Assembly (NCBI GenBank): GCA_034408935.1
Contig: DAOUMV010000018.1
Coordinates: 1-64,000 of the forward strand
Direction of reading: 5' to 3'
DNA: 64,000 bases
DNA from: DAOUMF01 sp034408935
Lineage (GTDB): Bacteria > Chloroflexota > Dehalococcoidia > SM23-28-2 > RBG-16-64-32
Part shown: positions 49,867-58,600 of the stretch, piece after piece
Layout: each line of letters begins with the position of its first letter
Position numbering within the stretch: the first letter of the stretch is position 1
Notes under the pieces: model-generated
The model's input: only the letters and a program-made list of their open reading frames with translations
The model's database searches: none
Told to the model about the DNA's origin: nothing
Made by a program: the position numbers and the translations under genes

Positions 49867-49879
49867 CGTATCTAGTGAC

Positions 49880-49954
49880 TGGTGCCGGGGGGCAGATTCG
49901 AACTGCCGCCACCGCGATTTTCCGTCGCGTGCTCTACCCCTGAGCTACCCCGGC
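49880..49954 (-). tRNA. tRNA-Phe (GAA) with G at position 33
   Basis: Minus-strand cloverleaf with acceptor GCCGGGG/CCCCGGC, D arm GCTC/GAGC, anticodon stem CGCGA/TCGCG, T arm GGCAG/CTGCC around TTCGAAT, and an encoded CCA. The anticodon loop reads CGGAAAA, so positions 34-36 are GAA (Phe) but the near-universal U33 is G. All helices are intact, so it may be functional, recently damaged or affected by a sequencing error. Confidence 0.85.
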
Positions 49955-50004
49955 ACCTAGCGCAATTCTAGATACGGGCCGTAGGCGGCGTCAAGGCAAA
50001 GGGA

Positions 50005-50033
50005 CTGACCGTACGGTGGCCCCGCAGTACAAT
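50005..50033 (+). promoter_or_regulatory. Promoter of the alanine dehydrogenase gene
   Basis: CTGACC (50005-50010), a 17-nt spacer and TACAAT (50028-50033), about 35 bp before the start codon. Confidence 0.5.
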
Positions 50034-50068
50034 TCCGCTGGAGGTCCCAAGTAGCCAAGGAGGCGTCT

Positions 50069-51178
50069 GTGAAGGTCGGCACAATCACCGAAACCAAGGT
50101 AGAGGAGTACCGCGTGGGCCTGACCCCCGCGGGGGCGAGCGCCCTCACGCAGGCTGGCCACGAGGTGTTGGTTCAGCGGGGCGCTGGCCTCGGCTCCGGC
50201 TTCTCGGACGCGGAGTACGAAGCGGGCGGGGCCTCCCTCGTCGACACGGCAGCGGAGGTCGCCTCCGCGGTCGACCTCCTGGTCAAGGTCAAGGAGCCGC
50301 AGCCACCGGAGTTCTCCCTCCTGCGTCGCGGGCTCATCCTCTTCACGTACCTCCATCTGGCGCCTCTGCCGGACCTCACCCGCGCCCTCCTCGATTCCGG
50401 CGTCGACAGCATCGCCTACGAGACTGTTCGCCGGCCGGATGGCTCGCTGCCGTTGCTCTTTCCCATGAGTCAGGTGGCCGGTCGCATGGCCGCCGAGGTG
50501 GGGGCGCAGCTCCTCAAGAAGCCTGGGCCCGGCCGGGGCAAGCTCCTGGGCGGTATCACCGGCGTCACCCCGGCCCGCGCCGTCGTCCTCGGCTCCGGGA
50601 CCGTGGCGACCGCCGCCTGCCGTGTGCTCGCTGCCCTGGGGGCGCGGACCACCGTCCTCTCCCGCGACGCCCGTCGCCTCTCCACCCTGGAGGTCCAATT
50701 CCGCGGCCACCTGAGCACTCGCGTCATTAACCCTGCCGCCCTGGCCGAGGAGCTGGTGGGGGCGGATCTCCTCATCAGCGGCGTGCTCGTACCTGGTGGA
50801 GTCGCTCCCAAGCTGGTCAGTCGTCAGATGGTGCGCTCCATGGGACCCGGCGCCGTAATCGTCGATGTCTCCATCGATCAGGGTGGCGTTTGTGAGACCT
50901 CCCGTCCCACGACGCACACCGAGCCTACATTCGTCGAGGAGGGTGTCGTCCACTACTGCGTGCCCAACATGCCGGGTGCTGTCCCCCGCACCTCCACCGA
51001 GGCTCTCACCTCTGTCACCCTGCCGTACGTGCTCCACCTCGCCGATCGTGGCCTGGACGCGCTGCGCGAAGACGCGGCGTTGGCCGCTGGTGCCTGTAGC
51101 ATCGGCGGCAAGCTAGTCACCGAGCCGGTGGCGCGGGCCCAGGGGTTGCCCTACACCCCTCTCGAGCAGGCTCTATGA
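50069..51178 (+). CDS. ald: Alanine dehydrogenase
   Basis: A 369-residue NAD-dependent enzyme interconverting alanine and pyruvate plus ammonia. The opening KVGTITETKVEEYRVGLTPAG holds the substrate-binding arginine; KVKEPQPPEF has the substrate lysine region; YLHLAPLPDLT and the NAD motif VVLGSGTVATAACRVLAALGA follow; DVSIDQGGVCETSRPTTHTEP and YCVPNMPGAVPRTSTEALT complete the family signature. The start is GTG with AAGGAGG. The NAD motif lacks the second glycine of GxGxxG (GSGTVA), as in some members. Monocistronic. Confidence 0.95.
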   Translation: MKVGTITETKVEEYRVGLTPAGASALTQAGHEVLVQRGAGLGSGFSDAEYEAGGASLVDTAAEVASAVDLLVKVKEPQPPEFSLLRRGLILFTYLHLAPLPDLTRALLDSGVDSIAYETVRRPDGSLPLLFPMSQVAGRMAAEVGAQLLKKPGPGRGKLLGGITGVTPARAVVLGSGTVATAACRVLAALGARTTVLSRDARRLSTLEVQFRGHLSTRVINPAALAEELVGADLLISGVLVPGGVAPKLVSRQMVRSMGPGAVIVDVSIDQGGVCETSRPTTHTEPTFVEEGVVHYCVPNMPGAVPRTSTEALTSVTLPYVLHLADRGLDALREDAALAAGACSIGGKLVTEPVARAQGLPYTPLEQAL

Positions 51179-51230
51179 CCACGAGAGGTTCTCATCGCTG
51201 GCAGGCCTCAGGCTGATGTCGTGCCGCTTA

Positions 51231-51239
51231 TGCTATACT
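51231..51239 (+). promoter_or_regulatory. Extended -10 promoter immediately before the DRTGG-domain gene
   Basis: TGCTATACT is an extended -10 (TGn-TATACT) ending 10 bp before the GTG at 51250. A transcript starting 6-8 bp later would have almost no leader. Confidence 0.55.
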
Positions 51240-51249
51240 TCAGCAAGTC

Positions 51250-52152
51250 GTGTCCTCTCTCCTGATCGTCGCCTCGGAGCCTCTGAGCGGTAAGACCGCC
51301 GTCGCTGTTGCCCTCGGCCGACGTTTCAAGGACGCCGGCCGCACTGTAGCCCTGGCCCGTCTGGCTGGAGACGGCCACGCCGACCCAGACGCAGGGCTGT
51401 ACGCGGAACTGGCCTTCAACGACCGCCGTCGGCCTGGTCCCGTGGAGCCTCAGGACGCCGGCAGCGATGCCGACGTCACCCTCATCGAGGCCCCCGCCGG
51501 CGATGCCCGTGGCCTGGCTGAGTCCCTCCAGGCCAGGGCGCTCGTGGTGGCGGCCTACGCCGAGCCCCTGCCTGCCGATCTCCCTTCCTTCTGTGGGACT
51601 TTGGCTGGCTCCTGCGCAGGCATCGTCATCACTCGTGTCCCCCAGCGCCGCCTGGAGGTCACCCGGGCCGCCGCTGGGGATCTCGGTGCCCGACTGGTTG
51701 CCCTCATCCCGGAGGACAGGACCCTGGCCGCGCCCTCCCTCGGCACCATCGCCGAGGCGCTGCAGGCGGAAGCGACCTTCCCCGACAGCACCCGCGAGGA
51801 CATCATTGACCACCCCGTCATCTCCTCCATCAGCACCGACCCGGCTCAGGGCTACTTCGCCCGACATTCTCCCAACGCCGCCATCGTTCGCGGAGACAAG
51901 CCGGACCAGCAGTTGGGCGCCCTCAACGCCGGCGTCCCCTGCCTCATCGTTACCGGCGGCCAGCCTGTCGTCTCCTACGTGAAGGACCGCGCCGAGGAGG
52001 AGGAGATCCCCACCCTGGGGACGCCCTTTGACACCGTCGCTGCCGTCCAGCGGCTGGAGGCCCTCTACGCTGCCACGCCCTTCTCCGGCCAGGCTAAGGT
52101 GGAGCGGGCCGCTCAATTGGCGGGCGAGCTGGACATCTCGTTCCTGGACTAG
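51250..52152 (+). CDS. P-loop (BioD-like)/DRTGG-domain protein
   Basis: A 300-residue protein with an N-terminal P-loop domain (ASEPLSGKTAVAVALGRR, Walker A GKT at about residues 14-16) like dethiobiotin synthetase or the N-terminal part of long phosphotransacetylases, and a C-terminal DRTGG domain (HPVISSISTDPAQGYFARHS ... GALNAGVPCLIVTGGQPV). Such proteins occur in Chloroflexota and cyanobacteria near cofactor or acetate metabolism, but the reaction is not established. It starts at GTG close behind an extended -10 box. No phosphate acetyltransferase catalytic domain is present. Confidence 0.8.
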   Translation: MSSLLIVASEPLSGKTAVAVALGRRFKDAGRTVALARLAGDGHADPDAGLYAELAFNDRRRPGPVEPQDAGSDADVTLIEAPAGDARGLAESLQARALVVAAYAEPLPADLPSFCGTLAGSCAGIVITRVPQRRLEVTRAAAGDLGARLVALIPEDRTLAAPSLGTIAEALQAEATFPDSTREDIIDHPVISSISTDPAQGYFARHSPNAAIVRGDKPDQQLGALNAGVPCLIVTGGQPVVSYVKDRAEEEEIPTLGTPFDTVAAVQRLEALYAATPFSGQAKVERAAQLAGELDISFLD

Positions 52153-52163
52153 CCGGAAAAGGC

Positions 52164-52190
52164 AGCGGACGGGATCCAACCCCGTCCGCT
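52164..52190. terminator. Hairpin between convergent genes
   Basis: AGCGGACGGG (52164-52173) and CCCGTCCGCT (52181-52190) form a perfect 10-bp stem with a 7-nt loop between two convergent genes. It lacks a T tract on both strands. Confidence 0.5.
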
Positions 52191-52212
52191 CTCTGCGTCG
52201 GCGTGCCGAAGG

Positions 52213-52770
52213 CTAGTGCTGGAAGCGGGCGGCCCCCACCTCTTGGGTCGCCGGAGAAGCCTCAAGCGGCTCCTCGTGCGTCTGGGTCAACTCCTCGCCG
52301 GGAACCTCGGGCGGGCTGGGCTGCGTAGCCGGGACCGCGCCCGGCCGCGCTGTTCCACAGGTGGGACAGGCCACCCAGGAGAAGCTCAGCAGCCGCTCGC
52401 ATTTCGCGCACTGCTCTTTGAGCTGGGTCTGGCATGACGGGCAGTACTGAAAGTCCTTGTCGACGAGCCTGCGGCAGGACGGACAAGACCCTTCGTCCCC
52501 CAGCTCCCGAAGCAGCGCCTCCTCCTCCAGCGAACGGGCGTACGCCTCCTCGAGCGTCTCCCGCGGCCTCATCAGGAGGTACAGCGATAGCCCCGGCAGG
52601 TTGAACCCGGGGAAAAACGATAGGACAACGAATACGGAGAGGACTTGAAGCGACGAGTCACGGGTGCGCTCGCGGATGTCGCGGTAGACCCATACGATTA
52701 CGCTGAGCCACAACAACATCGCCCAAATGCCGGCCACAACGCTGACGAGGACTAGTATCGGTTCCTCCAT
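52213..52770 (-). CDS. Membrane protein with double zinc ribbon
   Basis: A 185-residue protein with two N-terminal membrane helices (about residues 5-28 and 42-65, the latter ending in PGFNLPGLSLYLLMRP), a charged helix (RETLEEAYARSLEEEALLREL) and two zinc ribbons: CPSC/CPSC (about 94-112) and CAKC/CPTC (about 120-138), then a Pro/Glu/Thr-rich tail. Similar two-ribbon membrane proteins act as sensors or scaffolds; no specific partner is indicated. The gene is convergent with the DRTGG gene. Confidence 0.85.
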   Translation of the reverse strand: MEEPILVLVSVVAGIWAMLLWLSVIVWVYRDIRERTRDSSLQVLSVFVVLSFFPGFNLPGLSLYLLMRPRETLEEAYARSLEEEALLRELGDEGSCPSCRRLVDKDFQYCPSCQTQLKEQCAKCERLLSFSWVACPTCGTARPGAVPATQPSPPEVPGEELTQTHEEPLEASPATQEVGAARFQH

Positions 52771-52867
52771 CGCTACCTGCCCTTGGTGCTACGGAATAAG
52801 CTTTTGCGCATTATATCACGGTCAATCCGTTCGTTCCATCACTAGGTACAACGCGCGAGACCCGCTC

Positions 52868-52896
52868 TTGGCTTCCCTCCCAACCCCCGATAAACT
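52868..52896 (+). promoter_or_regulatory. Probable promoter of the RlmD gene
   Basis: TTGGCT (52868-52873), a 17-nt spacer and TAAACT (52891-52896), 12 bp before the ATG at 52909, implying a very short leader. Confidence 0.4.
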
Positions 52897-52908
52897 GGTT
52901 TCGTACCG

Positions 52909-54134
<1,226 letters not shown>

Positions 54135-54138
<4 letters not shown>

Positions 54139-54884
54139 GCCAGCGCTTCCCTCGTCGCTCCGAAGGTGGTGTTGAGCAGAGTCTCCGTCCCGCTCACCCT
54201 GAGCCGGCCGGAGGCCGAGTCGAAGGGCGAGCGGAGCCACTACCTCCCGCTCGTTCCTTCCACCCCCTGATCCTCGCCTCCGCCTCGCCCCGGCGGCGCG
54301 ACCTGCTGACCCGTCTCGGCCTACCGTTCGAGGTCGTCGAGGCCGATATCGACGAAAGCGCCCTCGCGGGGCGGCCGGAGCGCGTCGCCCGCCGCCTGGC
54401 CGTCGCCAAGGCCCGCGCCGTCGCCGCCAGGCGCCCCGACGCCACCGTCCTCGCCGCCGACACCGTCGTCGCTCACCGCGGCGACCTCCTCGGCAAGCCC
54501 CGCGACGCCGCCGAAGCTTGGGCCACCCTCAGGCGCCTGCGTGACCTTACCCACCGCGTCGTCACCGCCGTCGCCGTCATGCCGCCTGGCCGGCGCAGGC
54601 CCCTCCTCGGCCACGCCGTCACCCGCGTGGCCATGCGCCGCTACGCCGACGCCGAGATCGCCACCTCCATCGCCCGCGGCGACCCCTTCGACAAGGCTGG
54701 GGCCTATGCCATCCAGGACGAGCGGCTCGCCCCCGTGGCGGCGCATCAGGGTTGCTACTGCAACGTGGTGGGTCTGCCCCTGTGGACGGCGATTCGCCTC
54801 CTTGGCCGCGCCGGTCTCGACATAACGCAGGTCGGGGCGACGGAGCTCTTGCCGCAGTGCGCCTCGTGCCCGCTGACGAGCTAG
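54135..54884 (+). CDS. maf: Maf-family nucleoside triphosphate pyrophosphatase with repeat-derived N-terminus
   Basis: A 249-residue protein. Residues 44 onward are a normal Maf protein: LILASASPRRRDLLTRLGLPFEV, then ADTVVAHRGDLLGKP, and GDPFDKAGAYAIQDE. Maf enzymes hydrolyse non-canonical dTTP/UTP-like nucleotides and influence septation. The first 43 residues are extra; 14 of them (HPEPAGGRVEGRAE) come from a palindromic repeat (54192-54237) that lies in the same reading frame as the related repeat in uvrD. The GTG start at 54135 overlaps the rlmD stop. A true start closer to the Maf domain is possible. Confidence 0.9.
54192..54237 (+). repeat. Palindromic element in the maf N-terminus
   Basis: Contains CACCCTGAGCC, a nested GGCCGGAGGCC palindrome and GTCGAAGGGCGAGCGGA. 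The outer parts match the element in uvrD (56779-56810) and are read in the same frame. Confidence 0.75.
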
Positions 54885-54923
54885 GCTCGCAATGACAAGC
54901 AGCGGGCGTCATTGCGAGGGGCG
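54880..54923 (+). repeat. 44-bp flanking repeat, left copy
   Basis: Identical over 44 bp to 55250-55293. Contains the hairpin CTCGCAATGAC ... GTCATTGCGAG with an 11-nt loop. Confidence 0.9.
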
Positions 54924-54952
54924 AAGCCTGTAGCAATCTCACGAGAATCCCC

Positions 54953-55240
54953 ATGGGTAAGCAGTACTTCGTCTATATCATGACTAACAAGAGCAGCACC
55001 GTCCTTTACATGGGCGTCACCAACGACCTGAAGAGACGGGCTTATGAGCACAGGGAGAAACTCACCGGGGGATTCACCAGCAGGTATAAGGTCGGCAAGC
55101 TCGTCTACTACGAGGTGCTTGATGATCCTTCCGCTGCCATCCAGCGAGAAAAGCAGATCAAAGCGGGGTCGCGCAAGAAGAAAATGGGCCTCATCGATAG
55201 CATGAATCCCACGTGGCGCGACCTGTACGACAGTCTGTGA
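54953..55240 (+). CDS. GIY-YIG domain nuclease-like protein
   Basis: A 95-residue single-domain protein of the YhbQ/UPF0213-like GIY-YIG group. It starts MGKQYFVYIMTNKSSTVLYMGVTNDLKRR; the GIY-YIG pair is YVYI-like FVYI and LYMGVTNDL, with the catalytic Arg in NDLKRRAYEH and Glu in AIQREKQIK. The two tyrosines, arginine and glutamate needed for hydrolysis appear present. It lies between 44-bp repeats whose ends are inverted, so it is probably the cargo or agent of a small mobile unit. Confidence 0.9.
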   Translation: MGKQYFVYIMTNKSSTVLYMGVTNDLKRRAYEHREKLTGGFTSRYKVGKLVYYEVLDDPSAAIQREKQIKAGSRKKKMGLIDSMNPTWRDLYDSL

Positions 55241-55249
55241 GATTGCGTC

Positions 55250-55293
55250 GCTAGGCTCGCAATGACAAGCAGCGGGCGTCATTGCGAGGGGCG
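55250..55293 (+). repeat. 44-bp flanking repeat, right copy
   Basis: Identical to 54880-54923; begins 10 bp after the GIY-YIG stop codon. Confidence 0.9.
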
Positions 55294-55383
55294 GAGACCC
55301 GAAGCAATATCCCGATCGCCCCCCTGCCAGAGCTCACCACTCTCCACGCCCCCTTCTTCCTTCTTTCTCCATCCTCCTTCCTC

Positions 55384-55389
55384 TACAAT
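55384..55389 (+). promoter_or_regulatory. -10 box directly upstream of uvrD/pcrA
   Basis: TACAAT ends 6 bp before the ATG at 55396, with no ribosome binding site, indicating a leaderless transcript. Confidence 0.5.
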
Positions 55390-55395
55390 AACCCC

Positions 55396-57684
55396 ATGAC
55401 CACCCCCGCCGCCTCCCCCATCCTCGCCCCCCTCAATCCCCGCCAGCGAGAGGCCGTAGAGCGCGCCGATGGCCCCCTCCTCATCATCGCCGGGCCCGGC
55501 TCCGGCAAGACTCGCGTCATCGCCCATCGCGTCGCCTATCTCATCTCGGAGCAGCGAGTCCACCCCCGCCGCATTCTCGCCGTCACCTTCACCAATAAGG
55601 CCGCCCGCGAGATGCGTGACCGCGTCTTCGCCCTGGTCGGGCGGGAGCGCGCGGAGGACATCACCCTCGGCACCTTCCACGCCGTCTGCGCCCGCACCCT
55701 CCGCATCGACGGCGAGCAGATCGGCGTCCCCCGCACCTTCACCATCTACGACGACGCCGACCAGATCGCCGCCGTCAAGCAGGTGATGAAGGACCTGACG
55801 CTGGACACCCATCGCATCGCTCCCCGCGCCGTCCTCGCCGCCATCTCCCGCGCCAAGAGCGAGCTCCAGGGCCCGCGCCAGTTCGCCGCCCTCGTCGCCG
55901 ACTACTTCCAGGAGGTCACCTCCCGCGTCTTCGTGCGCTACCAGGAGCTGCTGGAGCAGAACTCAGCTCTCGATTTCGACGACCTCCTCAACAAGACCGT
56001 GGAGCTGTTCCAGGAGCGGCCGGAGGTGCTGGAGAAGTACGCCCGGCGCTACCTCCACGTCCACATAGATGAGTTCCAGGACACCAACATCGCCCAGTAC
56101 GTCCTCGCCAAGCAGTGGGCCAGTCACCACCGCAACATCTGCGTGGTCGGCGACCCCGACCAGTCGATCTACACGTGGCGCGCCGCAGACATCCGCAACA
56201 TCCTCAACTTCGAGCACGACTTCCCCGACGCCACCGTCGTCATCCTCGACCAGAACTACCGCTCCACCCAGGCCATCCTCGACTCCGCTCACGGTGTCAT
56301 CGCTGTCAACAAGCAGCGCAAGGAGAAGAACCTCTGGACGGAGAACGACCCCGGCGCCCCCATCGTCGTCCACGAGGCGTACGACGAGGAGGACGAGGCC
56401 GCCTTCGTCGCGGAGAAGGTGCAGCGGCTGGCCAAGGCCGAGAAGCTGCCCCTGCGCGGCTTCGCCGTCATGTACCGCACGAACGCCCAATCGCGCCCCC
56501 TGGAGGAGGCGTTCGTCCACCGCAACATCCCCTACCGCCTGGTCGGCGGCACCCGCTTCTACGAGCGGCGCGAGGTCAAGGATCTGCTCGCCTACCTGCG
56601 CCTCGTCCACAACCCTTTCGACTCCGTGGCCCTGATGCGGGTCATCAACGTGCCTCCGCGCGGCATCGGCAGCCGCACCCTCGCCGAGCTCACCCGCTGG
56701 GCCGGCGAGCAGTCCATCCCCGTCTACGCCGCCCTCCAGCTCATAGCCGACGCGGAGCGCGACGCGCCCGAAAGCCCCGTTCGTCCTGAGCCTGTCGAAG
56801 GGCGAGCGGATGCGATATCCCACCCCTTCAGCACCCGAACGGTCGGCGCCCTCCTCCGCTTCCTCGCTCTCGCCAACGAGCTCATCGCCGTCGCCAAGAC
56901 CGCCTCCCTCTCCGCTCTCCTGGATGCCATCATCGACCGCACCGGCTACCGCGAGTACCTCCTGGGCGAGGACAAGGGCGGCGTCTCCGACGGCGAGGAA
57001 CGATGGGAGAACGTCCAGGAGCTGCGCGCCGTCGCCGTCCAGTACGACGAGCTCAAGCCGGAGCAAGCCCTCCCCTCCTTCCTGGAGGACGCCGCCCTCA
57101 TCACCGACGTCGACGAATACGATGAGAAGGCCGACGCCGTCACCCTGATCACCCTCCACGCCGCTAAGGGCCTCGAGTTCCCCGCCGTGTTCATCGTCGG
57201 TCTCGAGGAGGGGCTGCTCCCCCACATGCGCTCCCTGGACAGCGGCGACTCCGCCCAGCTCGAGGAAGAGCGCCGCCTCTGCTACGTGGGCATGACCCGC
57301 GCCGAAGCCCACCTCTACCTGGTGCGGGCCTTCCGCCGCTCCTTCGGCGGGCACAACCCGCCCTCGCGCTTCCTCGCCGACATCCCGGTCGACCTCACGG
57401 CCCAGAGCGAGCGGGTCGCCGCTCCCACCTTCTGCCCCTCCCGCTACCGCTACGGCACGAGGGATCGTGTGGGGGCGCATCGCGATGCGCCCTCAGGGGA
57501 GGCGGCCCCCACCGATACCTTCGCCGCCGGCGACCACGTCCGCCACGCCAAGTTCGGCGATGGCATCGTCGTCTCCTGCCAGCCCTCCGGCTCCGACTAC
57601 CAGGTCGTCGTCGCCTTCCAGGGCGAGGCCGGAATCAAGAAACTGCTCCTCTCCTTCGCCCCCCTGGAAAGGGTCGACAGCTAG
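55396..57684 (+). CDS. pcrA: UvrD/PcrA-type DNA helicase with in-frame palindromic insertions
   Basis: A 762-residue superfamily 1A helicase. Motifs in order: Walker A AGPGSGKTRVIAHR, VTFTNKAAREM, TLGTFHAVCARTLR, Walker B HIDEFQDTN, GDPDQSIYTWRAAD, LDQNYRSTQ, LITLHAAKGLEFPAVF and YVGMTRAEAHLYLV. It unwinds DNA in repair and replication. Two repeats are embedded in frame: PVRPEPVEGRAD (DNA 56779-56810) in the 2B region and VGAHRDAP (57473-57492) before the C-terminal tail; both sit where UvrD proteins tolerate variation. ATG 55396 is preferred because a -10 box lies directly upstream. Confidence 0.94.
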   Translation: MTTPAASPILAPLNPRQREAVERADGPLLIIAGPGSGKTRVIAHRVAYLISEQRVHPRRILAVTFTNKAAREMRDRVFALVGRERAEDITLGTFHAVCARTLRIDGEQIGVPRTFTIYDDADQIAAVKQVMKDLTLDTHRIAPRAVLAAISRAKSELQGPRQFAALVADYFQEVTSRVFVRYQELLEQNSALDFDDLLNKTVELFQERPEVLEKYARRYLHVHIDEFQDTNIAQYVLAKQWASHHRNICVVGDPDQSIYTWRAADIRNILNFEHDFPDATVVILDQNYRSTQAILDSAHGVIAVNKQRKEKNLWTENDPGAPIVVHEAYDEEDEAAFVAEKVQRLAKAEKLPLRGFAVMYRTNAQSRPLEEAFVHRNIPYRLVGGTRFYERREVKDLLAYLRLVHNPFDSVALMRVINVPPRGIGSRTLAELTRWAGEQSIPVYAALQLIADAERDAPESPVRPEPVEGRADAISHPFSTRTVGALLRFLALANELIAVAKTASLSALLDAIIDRTGYREYLLGEDKGGVSDGEERWENVQELRAVAVQYDELKPEQALPSFLEDAALITDVDEYDEKADAVTLITLHAAKGLEFPAVFIVGLEEGLLPHMRSLDSGDSAQLEEERRLCYVGMTRAEAHLYLVRAFRRSFGGHNPPSRFLADIPVDLTAQSERVAAPTFCPSRYRYGTRDRVGAHRDAPSGEAAPTDTFAAGDHVRHAKFGDGIVVSCQPSGSDYQVVVAFQGEAGIKKLLLSFAPLERVDS
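56779..56810 (+). repeat. Palindromic element inside pcrA
   Basis: GTTCGTCCTGAGCCTGTCGA followed by AGGGCGAGCGGA. Read as VRPEPVEGRA. Shares CCTGAGCC and GTCGAAGGGCGAGCGGA with the maf element at 54192-54237 in the same frame. Confidence 0.8.
57473..57492. repeat. Perfect 20-bp palindrome inside pcrA
   Basis: GGGCGCATCGCGATGCGCCC, self-complementary over its full length, lying in frame and encoding part of GAHRDAP near the helicase C-terminus. Confidence 0.8.
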
Positions 57685-57698
57685 GACGGCTCGCGAGC

Positions 57699-58550
57699 GT
57701 GATAGCTCTGCCATCGCTGTTGGACCTGGTTCGGAGGCGAGCTGCGGCCCCCTGGCGGGACGGGGATAACATCCCGTGGCAGGAGCCTGGCTTCAGCGAG
57801 AGGATGCTCCAGGAGCATCTGTCGCAGGACAACGATACGGCCAGTCGCCGTATGGAGACGATCGAAGCTCACGTCGGCTGGATTCATCAGCACTTGCTGG
57901 GGGGCCGTCTGACCAAGGTGCTGGATCTGGCCTGCGGCCCGGGACTCTATGCGAGCCGCCTGGCCCGGCGCGGCCATGAATGCGTCGGCATTGACTACTC
58001 GCCCGCGTCGATCACCTTTGCGAGGAGCAACGCTCGGAAAGAGAATCTGCCGTGCAGATATCGGCTCCAGGACATCCGCCGGGCAAGGTACGGAAGCGGA
58101 TTCGGTCTGGTGACGTTGATATTTGGCGAGTTCAACGTCTTCCGTCCGTCCGACGCGACAACCATCGTGCGGAAGTCGCACCGTGCGTTGGCTGAAGGAG
58201 GGATGCTTCTCCTTGAGCCTCACACGTCCGCCATCATCCGATGGATGGGCAGACGCGCCGCCCTCTGGGACTCCGCAGAACGCGGCCTCTTCTCGGACAG
58301 GCCGCATCTGCGCCTTGACGAGCATTCATGGGACCCGGACACGAAGACGGCGACCGTCCGCTACTTCATCGTGGATGCGGCGACGGGCGACGTGAGCAGC
58401 TACGCGCAGACCTTCCAGGCATACTCCCGTAACGAATACCGCTCCTTGCTCAGCGATTGTGGGTTCCGCAATGTTGAGTCTTTCCCTTCGCTTACCGGCG
58501 ATGCAGCGGGAGCGCAGCGAGGGCTCACCGTAATGGTGGCAACCAAGTGA
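57699..58550 (+). CDS. SAM-dependent methyltransferase
   Basis: A 283-residue class I methyltransferase. The SAM-binding motif is VLDLACGPGLYASRLARRGH (about residue 75), followed by the acidic CVGIDYSPASI, LQDIRRARYGSGFGLVTLIFGEFN and the post-strand LEPH. The N- and C-terminal parts do not match a specific substrate class; small-molecule methylation is likely. The GTG start lies 14 bp after the helicase stop, so co-transcription is possible. Confidence 0.85.
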   Translation: MIALPSLLDLVRRRAAAPWRDGDNIPWQEPGFSERMLQEHLSQDNDTASRRMETIEAHVGWIHQHLLGGRLTKVLDLACGPGLYASRLARRGHECVGIDYSPASITFARSNARKENLPCRYRLQDIRRARYGSGFGLVTLIFGEFNVFRPSDATTIVRKSHRALAEGGMLLLEPHTSAIIRWMGRRAALWDSAERGLFSDRPHLRLDEHSWDPDTKTATVRYFIVDAATGDVSSYAQTFQAYSRNEYRSLLSDCGFRNVESFPSLTGDAAGAQRGLTVMVATK

Positions 58551-58600
58551 TGGTGTAAGATATTGCCGCTATCCCCTTGCGGCACACACAGGAGGCTCAC

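Larger units (their letters stand above)
54880..55293 (+). mobile_element. Candidate mobile element carrying a GIY-YIG nuclease gene
   Basis: Two identical 44-bp direct repeats, each able to fold as a hairpin, flank a single small gene for a GIY-YIG domain protein. Inside them GTCATTGCGAG ... GCAATCTC (54908-54940) and GAGATTGC ... CTCGCAATGAC (55239-55266) form imperfect terminal inverted repeats. The unit fits an intergenic position between maf and uvrD without damage to either. No transposase is present; the nuclease may drive movement. Confidence 0.6.
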
